This document shows positions 30,101 through 42,100 of a DNA stretch of 64,000 nucleotides, piece after piece. The position numbers and the translations under genes were made by a program. The notes beneath the pieces are model-generated. The model was not told the DNA's origin. It did no database searches and saw nothing but the letters and a program-made list of their open reading frames with translations. The stretch comes from Penelope pileata. Taxonomy: Eukaryota; Chordata; Aves; Galliformes; Cracidae. Each line of letters starts with the position of its first letter. The stretch's first letter is position 1. Where the stretch lies: the NCBI GenBank assembly GCA_013396635.1, contig WBMW01005650.1, positions 790,851 to 854,850 of the forward strand. The letters run 5' to 3'.

Positions 30101-33100
30101 CCCCTGCCTGGAACGCAATCTCCAGTAGTATTGCAGCGGAGCCACAAGAACCCTCCCTGGAGGAGCAGGAGGAAGAGGAATGAACCTTACACAGCGCTCG
30201 TCCTAGAAAAATGGGTAGAAATAGCACTGCTCCTGCATCATCATCTTGACATCACCTGTGTGACCAGAAAGCTAGGGAAATGAAGTGTCAACTCTTGCTT
30301 TCAAGAAGCATTCAAGTGGCTATCATCTGATAACCAAAGGCTTCAGATCTCCCAGTCAAATTAGTTTAAATTGCAAATGCTCCCACTTAACTCCTTTGTG
30401 CAAAAGCAGTTCAAAAATGCAGCTTTTCCTTGCTGGTAGCAAGAGATAATTCAACTCCATCCACGCAGAGGGCCTAACAAGGAAAAGCTCATTCACACTG
30501 AAATTGAAGTTTATGTACACTGGTCCACTCACACACTAGGTCAAGGTTTGTCTTGAAAAGAGAAAGACAACCTTCCTCCAGGTTCTTCCTCCTTTTGAGG
30601 CTGAAATCCATTAAATCTTGGCACATTAATCATTCCTTTGTTCGATACAAGGCTTTCTGACCTTTCAAACCCCACAAAACATATCGCTAAGGTGCTTAAA
30701 ACAACACAGACAAGCTCCCATCTGCAGGAGCTGAGACCAACCATTGGCCATCACTGGTATCACAGCCAAAGCAGCATTATTTCATGCAAATTCGTTTCTG
30801 AAAAGAAAAACCCTAGGCTGATTTACCCTCTAGAAAGACTGTACAAAAATAAAAACCACTCCATATTAACTTATTTTATATTAATGAAAGAACACAGTCT
30901 GTTTTTATAAATAAAAACTACAGAAAAAGTTGTACTTTAAGGCAGAGGGGTTGCACACAAAAGCTTTTAACAGTTGAAAACCCAATGAATTGTGCGCAAA
31001 CTCAGGCCTTTAGCACCAGCCTGGGGCCTGGAACCAGAACATGAACAAATCCACGCAGCGCCGGGAGGAAGATCCGAGCTAGGTAAATGTAGGTCAGCAG
31101 AGCCCATGACTCAGTGCAACTCTGCCTGCCTACCACTGAAGTAGTCATAGGCTTAAAATAAAGAAAAAAAAAAGCCAACAGTGCATGACTGTGCTTTCCC
31201 TTTTTTTCCCCAGTTTAGCATTTCTTGAATGTTGTTACAGAATTCCTACCGCTGAGGAATGTTAGGCATTCTTCACACATCTCACTTGAATTTATTTCCT
31301 TGAATTAAGAGGTCCATTATCAAAAAAAAAAGAATGATAGTTTTCAAAAGCTTGTTTTCTGATCCCAGGAAAGATTGAATCCCTGACCAGTATGGAAACA
31401 CAACGTGGTGGAATTTCCACTGCATCCACGGAGTTCACACCAGGGCTGCTTTAATGAACAAATGGCACCTGCAGCCTGACAGGATCACGTGCACAACACG
31501 ACCTCAACGGTTCATCATGATTATAATTCAAACATTCACAAAAGCAGAGCAGGCTCTGCTATACCATTACTAACAGCTTTCATCAATGATTTAACATTTG
31601 AAGTAAGACCAATGCACTGATTAGTAATCCTATAAAACCCTGCCAAAACTCCAGCTGAACTCCTGCACCAGAACTCATTCTGATCATGTGGTCTCTCATT
31701 TTTGTTACCAAAAATAAGATACTTGCATGATATCATTTTGTATTAGCACGATAAATATCTTTATCATTTACTTGTGATCCTAAAGCAGCTGCCCAGAGAG
31801 AGGAGGGTTACAGCTTTACTTCCCAGAGCTTGTCAGTTTTTGAAGACACCAGCCTCAAGCTGCTTGCTCACAATTAGCAGACATTAAGTTCAGAGCTCTG
31901 CTTGCACTGAACTACTTACTGCATCCAACGTGCAAACTGTGAACTTCTCCAATAATTAAAACCAAAAACAATTAAGACCTGAGTTATTCTGATTTATAAG
32001 AATATAAATCATATGTATTATATAGCACGATCAACACTGAGGAGAGTGAAGTTGGAACATGAAGTTGTTCGAGAACACCGCCAGCTTAACTCTTTTATTA
32101 TACGTGGGGCAGGCAAAACAATCTCCTACTGATTTTATCTAATACTTCCCAGCAGAAAAATCTCAATGTTAGCCCTTATTTTTCTCTGGCAGACTGTAAC
32201 CATTAGGCCTGCAACCTTCTGTGCCCAATACCTACAGCAGAATGAAGTTCTGAGAGCACAGTAACACTGGCTTTACATCTGGAGAACACTGTTCTGGCCA
32301 CATTAAGTAGCAAATTGTCTTTGAACAGCTCACACGAGTCCACCCAAACTCCAGACCTACCATGTGAATCAGTACTTCCCTGAAGTTTACAAACACTCTC
32401 TTTAGCAGGTATTTTAGCAACGGGGATTTGGAAGGATTGTTTCCAACAAGCTTCTTTTCACTCCTCCAGGAGGAAGAACAGCACATGTGCCCTCCCTCCT
32501 GCCCCGGGTAAGCTGATGGCACGGAGGAAGCAGCACATTCCTGGCCAGGCAAGGCAGGATGCCCGGGGCTACCAGAACAAAGGCAGGCTTCCCTGCAGCA
32601 GCCTCCAGACAGCTTCAGACTTTCTGCTGCCTGGGCACTGCCAAGCACTTTCTTCTCCTGTGCTAACTGTACCTGCATTTACCTCACAGGCAACTTTTAT
32701 CCTTGAAATCCGTGATTAAAAACAAAAGAAGAACAAAAACCAAACACGCAATACATCTGAACTTAAGCAAGGCTGGTAAAAAAACAACTAAAGGAGGTAG
32801 AGCTACGGGAAGAAAATCTCTGAGTTTTAAGAAATTAAACAAGTTTGAATATAAGCACATTTTAAAGTGGTTTAAGGAGATTACTACTGGCTTGATGAGG
32901 CCAAAGATGAGGAAACAAACGTTAAATGGATCACAGGATCAGAAGTTATTGGTGGGGACAGCACAGAAAAAAAAGAAATGGAAACAATTCGTCTATGCCT
33001 GCAAACCATTCTCTCCAAAAGCTGGATTATCACCCCAAATTCTGGAACTGCATTATTATCAGAAGTGTCTTCAATCCAGGTACAGCAGGCTATAGCTCAG

Positions 33101-36100
33101 CTCCTTTTAATAACACTCCCTTCTCTTGTGAATTGCTCCACGAGCTTACACAGCAGATGTCCTTCCCCATGCAGGTGAAGGTGCTAACCTTGCAGACACT
33201 GCCTATGAGGCTCCAGGTGGCACCCAATTACTTAAGGTAAGGAAATTACACCAAGAAGTTATGGTTTTAAAGTCAACTACTCAAGTGCAAAGCTGCATAA
33301 AAACTAAGACAGCCCCTATCTTCATTGGAGTCCCACTCATTTGTGTACATTCAATATATTTGCTCATTTCCACTGTTCTCATCTCCCCAAAGGACCAATA
33401 CCTCACAGGTCTGTACTGATCCTGTCCCAGGGGACGATGCTGCACCAGGCAGGAAGGAGACTGCTCTCCCAGTTTGTCAAGCAAGCTAAAAAACGCACTG
33501 GGAAAAAGTGGGAAGAAAAAAAAAAAAGATAGCTTCTGCGTAACTGTGGTTGTGGAAAACTACAATCTATCCTTAACAGCAGCACAGCTGAACAAGTCAC
33601 CCACACAATGCTTTTCACAAGCAATTACTCAAGGTAGGATTTAAGGTGGCTAAGATTAGGCGAGGTAAAAATTAGCTGTCTGGACACCAACCTGACAAGG
33701 AGCACAGATTAGCACCTCAGAAGGCACCTGAGCCCACCCAGCAGGCTGGTACACCTCTTCTGAAGGCTCAGCGTAGCATCTCAGCCTGCTTTTCTGAAGT
33801 CCTAAGTGCTCACAGCTGGAGTTGAGTAAGACGTAACCTGGGAAGTTTAATATTAATCTGAATGCAGTGCAAAGTCCTATCAAAACCATGCTGGCTGTGA
33901 AAAAAGACAACGCAAAAGCTAATGAAAGCCTGAGCCTGTGGAGGGGTAAGCACCACGGCAAGGCACCACACACCTAACAGTGACAGGGAGAGAAAACACT
34001 GCTTGACCATCAGAACCAAGTGCCATCTGCTGCACTCTCCATGGGCACAGCCTTCACTCTCCTCTTCCTCCTGCTGCAGCACAATCCCACCTTTTCTCCT
34101 GCGCCAGCTCTGGTGCACGCAGAACAGATTGGTGAGATGCTTATACTCAGCCAGGGAAAGCTGTCCAGGTTTCCTCTTTGTGCTGGGGATGGGGATCAGG
34201 GGTGAGGACCCTGTACAAAGCAGAAGATGCAAGTAGTGGGGAGCAAGGAGAGAGACACTGCCCTGTGCAGCTGTGACCTGCCAAAACCAGGTGATAATCT
34301 CACAGAGCAACAGCCAACAATGAAGCAGCATCTGGAGAAAAAAACATGATGACTGATAAATGATACAAAGGGTTCACTACAATGAAACATCTATGATCAC
34401 ATTAATAATGTTACCTCTCCAGTATTTTTAAGCTCTCCAACTGTTGAGGTTTGACAGTAATTGAACAGAGGTCCTGACTCTTCTCTCTGCAGGAACTCAG
34501 GTCATTCTGCTAGCTCATCAGGTGACAAATGTGCTGCTGGCAGACAGAAACTGAAGACACCATCTATTGTTGTGATCCTCAGTATATGCACAGCCATCTC
34601 TCTCTCCCCACCCCTGACATGTGAGAGGAGGCAGGCAGAAATCCCAGAGAACCCTGTGCTGTCCATGGCAGCAACTTTGTATTTTGCAGGGATATAGAAG
34701 TTAAAATGAAAACTGGGACACCCGTGCACGTGCCACCTCCTCCAGGGATAGTTGCAGTGCTTAAGTACCTGCAACACAATTTTATGTACAAGACAGCTGT
34801 TAAAACGAATTCACAGGCTAATATAATGCTACAGCTAAACCACAGTAAGGATATTAAACACCCTTGTTTTTTAAATGGCAGCCTTAAAAACCAGATATGA
34901 TTATGGCAGTAGTTTTACTGTATGGTAATAACGCTGTTGATTTTTGAAACGAGCTACCTAAAAATGGTTTTAAAGAGCAACACTGACAGCAATGCCACCT
35001 CACGTCTTCCCTTACACGAGCTCTCCTGGTAGTGCTCAGTTTTCTTTTGCACAAATGAGAGAACAGAAAGCACCAGAACGCCCGGGCGCAGCAGCTCACG
35101 GGGCCGGCTCTCAGCACTGCTGGAACCAAACCCTCGTCTGTCAGACCCAGCACTGCAAATTTATCATGCTTTCAGCTTTCAAATACCAATTAAGGCACCT
35201 TTTGAAAGACTCTGCTTCTAACATGAGGATACATTGACTCCTTTGGTCCCAACTCCTGTAGAAAAAAAAAGAATTTCTGGAAATCAAAAACATCCAGTAA
35301 GCACGAGCAGTCCCTCACACTGAAACGGCTGTTGTGTAAATAACGGACATAAAATACAAACTAAGTTTCCAATTATTGATGTCTGCCACTATCAAATATT
35401 GCAATTTGGCTTCTCAGCAAACAGACCAAATGTGCTGGCTTCTTATACGTGAAGGCAGCCTTCAAAGCTAATATAACAAGCTTTTGTCCACTAATCACAG
35501 GCATTTTTTAAAGGCTGTCATAAAATAAATTTACAGCACAAACACCAATAAAAAAAAAAATTGGCACACAAAGCCGACTGCTATAAAACATCGTAGCTCT
35601 CAGCCTGAGGATTTTAAGCTAGAGAAACTGAAGAATTCGTGCTACATGCACAGCACAGGCAGCCCAGCACGCAGCCACGAGCTGCTCCTGGCAGTGAGGG
35701 CTCTCTCCAACCCAGCGCAATCGCAGCACCGTTACCAGCAGCACCGCAAAGCAGCCAGGCACAATAGCCCTAATGGTTCCAGGAGTAAATGTTGATGAAA
35801 AGTCTGAGAAATCTCATCTTAAGGATGCAATCACAGCAAAGAAGAAAACCATAATGGCCTTTACATGATAATCATTAGTACCAAGGGTAACACACACCCA
35901 CTGCCTTTATTCTCCCCAGTGAAGAACACGTGAAACCCTTTGCAGTGCTTTTGACACACAGCAACGGGAGCGACCACCACAACCCAGCACAGTGCTGGGA
36001 GGGTAAAGTTCAAAAGCCTGAGAAAGCAAACTTGTTGACATGGGCAAACTGGACAGCTTTTTTCTGCTCTGAGAGCTGACTGTTCCTCTTTCACCCTTTT

Positions 36101-39100
36101 ACAATTCTGCTGTGCTTACATTTTTGTCAGTTGCACATCCAGGATGATAATTTTACACATCTCGTTCTTGCTCCCTATTGAAGTACATTAACAGCACAAA
36201 CACTTTCATAAACATTTCTTGGTTGTCTGAAGTTTCCATGGGGAGCTTTCATTATCTGCAATTCACTAAAGTTTATCTTATGAAGGGGCAATAGCCTATG
36301 ATCACAGCTTTTAGCTGAGAAGAAAATGAACATTGAGAATTGCCTAAATAAGTTGCCTTTGACTTTTTTTCCAGTTTTACAACAATTCACTACAGCGTGC
36401 CATCAAACTTTTCAAACAGTGGCAGCTTTGGGTTTGTATCCCGAAGGCAGCAAAGGAACAGTGAGAGAGGTTTTCCATGTTTTACAGACATTTTTACAGC
36501 ACTGTTTCTTTCTTTCTTTAGTAACAGAGACCGCATGATTTAATGGGCAGACTGAGGTTGACTGAACTCAAGAGACACAGATGAGCCCATGTTGGACACC
36601 ACAGGCAGCACACAGCCTTGTCTTCACCCAGAGAAAGCCGGCACATCTGTAGGTCTCACTCCTGCCATCCGACAGTGGGGATCCAGTCTGCATTTTTGGA
36701 CTCCTCGCTGTTAATATCAGCTGATTTTAAGCCAACCTCAAACACGGGTGTTTTTGCAACGCAATCTGAAGAGCAAATTACATAGAAGTTCCCACTGAGA
36801 TAGGCATGTGCATATGGCAAAGCTGTTAAGCACCCATGGAACTGGTAACGTTACCTTGACGCCGTAAGGACCGCTGCTGGGAACACGTTGCTGCACTACC
36901 TACAGAGGAATCCCACTCCAACGAGACAAAACATTTCCATGACAAAAGCCTTCACTCCTTTGCATGAAGGATATACGATTTCTGTACCTTAAATTACACT
37001 TGTAAATCTGGTGCCGGCCTGCCAATTTTGCGGGGAAAAACGAGCAGGAAGCCTGTGAACCACGACAGCAGGCTCTAAATGTCTGAAAAGCCATGCCCAC
37101 TGCACTGAGGGAATACAGCACTGCTATTTCTGCTAGCATGCTCAGTTCAGTTCAAACAAAGAGAAAAAAAATCTTCCATACACAGAATTCTTTGAAGAAA
37201 ACCTACTTTCTTCTGTTTTTTTTAAACATGTCTTTTCACACAGCCTTTAAAGAGATGCTCTTCTATGTAGTTTCTTACACACAGGGCACTTTTTTCTTCC
37301 AGCTCAAGGCCGACCCTCAATCATTTTATCTAAGTAAAACAGCTTCAGAACCCTTAAGTGCTTTTCCAGTTTGCATTAACATCACATTCAGTGGAAGCTG
37401 ATCCACATCCCTTTCTTTCCAAACTTAATTCCAAGACAAACAACATACAATGCTTCTTTTCAAACTTTCATACACGATGTGAAGTCAAACACAATGCTAT
37501 AAACAGCAAAATTCCCCAAAGCACTTTTGTACATTTTTAGTTTACGCTGCACCAACGTCTGTGGCTATCATGTAAGCACAAGAATGCTGCTCTCAATGTG
37601 ATGTTCAACTTAAATAGGCTTTTCCATAAGGTGTATGGTTTCAATGAGCCTTACACAATCTCTCTGTCAGGGCTGCTGTGATTTAAACTACCTCCTGCCC
37701 AGCAATAGGTGAAAAAACCTGACCTCGTGACATGCACTGAAGATTAATAGATCCTCTGCTGCCAAACAAGGAGGGAAAGTTCTTAAATGTATTTAAAATA
37801 TCAAGAACATCTGCGATTCAATTAGGCATTAGGGATTCAAATACAAAATGAAAAAGGCTGATGTACTTCAAAGTTTCACTCTATTAGGGTGTTAATGAAT
37901 ATGCTACCATGAGCTCTAATCTGGCAAAAAGCCCTGGAAGCGTTTTAAAAATAATCTGCATGGCACCACGATTGGGAACAAGCTTCCAATAGGTAGTTTG
38001 AAGCCCATAAATTACAATTTCATGAAATAAAAAGAGTTTAGAGACCCAATTTTAAAATATTAACCTCTTCATTATAGAGTCTGTGCATATCTACATGTAT
38101 GCACATACTTTTTCCCCATGAAGCACGACCCTTTGTTCCATAATCCTGAGCTGTATGTTTAATGATCACACACAAAACACCTCCGTCAGAAAGAAAAACC
38201 GCAGCTCTAGCACGTTTAATTCTTTGGAAATGAGCACCGACATTACTGAAATGGCATTAGAGTGACAAATGACTATAATCCAGTGGCCCAAGGCCAGCAA
38301 CTTCTGTTACAAGAGCTCTGCCCGTTTTGTACAACGCAGCACGTTGTGTGTATATCGTGAAACAGAAATCAGACGGCATCGTTCACCTATAAGCAAAACC
38401 CCACTTAACTTCACAGCTATTTTAACAGCTATGCAAATGGAAAACGCAGCGTCTATGCAACTGCCAACAGGAATTTTATTTATTAATAGGTAAATGGCAG
38501 GATCCGTTCTCAAACGGCTCTGAATCAGTGCTATACTCTAAAATTCACAGAATAAATAGGAGTGATTCACAAGTGTGGATTTCACTCTATTATTTGCATG
38601 CTGCCACACACTTCCAAATTTGAGCTCTACATCGGCTTTCCCAGGCTTCCTTCCTTTTTTAAGCCAACCAGCCCACACTCACCCGCCGTGCTGCCGGGAT
38701 TCACCGCTCCCATTCTGGGAAGGCAAACGGCACCTTTGGGCTACCTAACGCACAGCCCGTGCTACGCAGAGCACAGAGCTCAAGGAAAGCCACCGGCTGC
38801 ATCGCCACAGGACCACCCCAACCACCCTGGGCCATGCACGGGGGACACTCAAAGAGAGAGAGACCCAAATCCAACTTCCTCACCCCAAATCCAGCTTCTA
38901 ACACCAAAGCCCAGCTGAGCACAGCAGGAGGATGCCCCTCTCCCAACCCTCTGCCAGCAGCACCGGCCCAGAGCAGCGTTGTGCTCTGAGTGCTCCCACC
39001 CAGCTCAATGCTTTCCATCCACTTTAGGAACCTGACAGACGGGCTCCACGCTGCCCTCTCTTCCAGCGCTTCTTTCTGCCTGTAAGGACACCGCAGCGTT

Positions 39101-42100
39101 AAACACATCTGCACGGATGCAAGCAAGCTCGCACAAGAAACTCCTCCAGCTGCATAACAACTTTTTTTTTTTTTTTTTAAGAATTATTTTTGAGACGGCC
39201 GTTTCCCAATCAACACTGCTCACAAACTTCGGGCCACACACTGCAGGGCCAGCAGCACTGCGGGCCTGCAGACTCTCTGCCCGCTCTGGAAGGAGCCGCC
39301 AGCCCCAGGCACTGGGCAGCTCCCGCGGGAGCACCCTGCAGCCGCAGAAGCAGAGCAGAGCCCGCAGCGCGCAGGAGTCGGGTTGCAGTGCGGCCCCACT
39401 TCCAGTTCTTCTGGTTGTCAAGCCAGAGGCAGGCCTGGCTGAGGATGAGCAGCTCGCAGGCTCGCTCAGCTCCTTCTCAACACAACCCCTCCTGCTTTTC
39501 ACTCGTGCTGGCTTTGGGGGCAACGCGGTACAATTGAAACGGCGCTGAGTTCATCTGACACCACGCTAATGGTGACCGAGCAAAACAAGCATAAATGATT
39601 CATCCTGCTACGGTGTCCTTTCTTCTGCTCACCTTGTTTTCACAAGATTTGCAAATGAAGTGTTTGCATTCATTCCCTCTATCAAAACGATAGGAGAGCG
39701 GCTGAAAGAACTCTTCAAGCAGATCCTACAGAGCAGTGCTCTTCCAAACAGGGAAAATAATTTTTTCTTTTCAATGTCCATAATGAGAAATGGTTTCCAC
39801 TATATCCACTGTTACATCAGCTCAACCTCTGCAGCGTCACACGGAGCCCGCAGTGATACAACTGGTTCACGTCCCGCTTGCCTCCCGAATTTTGAAGACG
39901 CTCAGAATACGCCCAGCAAACCGACACTGCAATCTCTCATTAACCAGTTACGAAACGATGGCACGGAACGCAGAGGTACGAGCGACCGGCGGCGTCAGGG
40001 CCGTGCCACCGCGTGCTGACGTGCTGCAGAGCAGCTGCAGATTCAGTCCCTCCTTGGGAAATACACGACATGGTCACGTTCCATCACTCATTGGTTAAGG
40101 TGTGCAAACCGACCCACGAAGCGGCTCTGCACGCTGTACCACGAACCCACTCATGGGTAGAAACCCGACGATGCACTACAACTGCTCAGAAAAGCACCAT
40201 TTTCTGCAGGACTTTCTCTCATGTGACAAAAAAAAAGAAGTCTCAACTACAGTACACTCAAATTACAGTCATACGGAAAAACGAAGCACCTCAGCCCCGA
40301 GAGTGGCATTATGGTACGAACACAGGGACTGAACAATGTTATCTGCTCTCAATACACCACTCTAGCACAACAATTTGATTTTGTACTGATCTTCAATGCT
40401 ACCATCCTAAAATAAAATGTCTACACGTAGAATTGCACTTATCTCCAGGTGTCCATCTGAGTCCAGAACACTGCTTCCCAAGCTCAGCAGCACAGCACTG
40501 CACTGCTCCACTACAGATGCTCACATGAATGCCACAGACAGCACTTAAATTGTTTAAATAAGGGGGGAAAGAAAAAAAAACAACACAAAAAGAAGCTCTG
40601 CTCAATGGCACAAAATATTAGCTGTAAGATAACTTACAGGTTTGTTCCCTGAATTATTTATAAGTTTAAACAGCAATCCTCACCAGACCTAAATATCCAT
40701 CTCCACCTAAAAAGTGGTTTGATTTAACACAGAGCACACACAGCCAGCTACTACTGAAGATGAACGTACAGTCTCCTTTTAATTGCAGCTCTGCAGGGCT
40801 TTGCCATAAACCGAATCACCAGCTGAACTCTTTTTTCATTTCAAGGTACGGCAACTTAATTAAGTACAGGCACAAAAATGTCCTTTCTCCTAAATCGAGA
40901 AAAAAGCTGCAATGAAAAACCCACTGTTATCACAGTGAGTCCAGGCACTGCCTCCTCAAACTGAAGGCAGCGAGTAGAAAGGTTTCTGCTTTGGACATTA
41001 AATCTTTTTGATATATGCAGCACTCTAATTATCATTAATTAGGGCAGCCCATGTACTAAACGGAGCTTGCTCCAGGTTGAGGGAAAAGTTACAGGATACA
41101 ATATATTGAAAATAGTGCAATAATCACAGGGTACCACATCACATTGTAAAGAAACTCCAGAAGCACAACCACCCTGGAAACACCCACAACACAAACCCAG
41201 GGCTGCTCCTCCTCCAGCACTGAAGAATGAAGCTGGATAGGAAATATCAGGGAAACAGCTGGATAACTTTCCCCAGTTACACACTTCTCTCCTAAGGGAA
41301 AGTCACAGTGAGTGCCACTGATGTCCAACTTCACTGCATGTGCACTTCAGTGGCAACATGTAAAAGAACACGGGATAAGGCACCACCTCGTCTCAACCAC
41401 GTTGTACAAAAGATTCTTCCACCAGGAAGCACGTGGTCTATTAGCAGAATTATTTTTAACACAAAGTTCCCTAAACTTTATTATTTGCTCAGATCGAAGT
41501 TGTACCAAGTTTTGTACAAGCGTACCGCACCGTATCAGCCATTTCTGCTTCAAAGCTTTCAGGGGAGGAAAAAAAAAAAAACCACGTTACAAAGGACACA
41601 GTGACGGGGGCCCATTCCCTGCTCCGGGCACGCACCGATGGGAACGCGGCTCCAGGCCCCGCGCACGGCCGCCCCCGCGCTGCCCTCCCCGCAGCGCTGC
41701 CCGCGCGGCTCGGAGCGCTTCGGAACGGGTCGGAACAGTTCGGAGCGGTTCGGAGCGCTCCGGAGGGGCCGCGCACCCCCACGCCGCGCTCTTGCGACAC
41801 GCGGCCCTTTGCACCCCAAAGCGCGGCGGTGCGCGGAGCGTTTGGGCGGGGGGGGAGGGGGCGGATTAGTTTACAAATCTCCTTATTCCNNNNNNNNNNN
41901 NNNNNNNNNNNNNNNNNNNNNNNNNNNNNNNNNNNNNNNNNNNNNNNNNNNNNNNNNNNNNNNNNNNNNNNNNNNNCCCACCCTACAGAGCCCCCCCCCC
42001 ACACCCTCCCTCCCCGCAATGGCCGAGGGGGATCGCCGCCGGCTCCATCCCGTCTAGGGCCGCCTCCTCCCCTCAGCTCCGCTCCCCCCGAGCAGCGCTG

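Noticed and set aside
32703..33095. 130-codon plus-strand open frame, lysine-rich
   Set aside because: In USP10 intron 1, antisense to the gene. Composition follows A-rich DNA and no family is recognisable.
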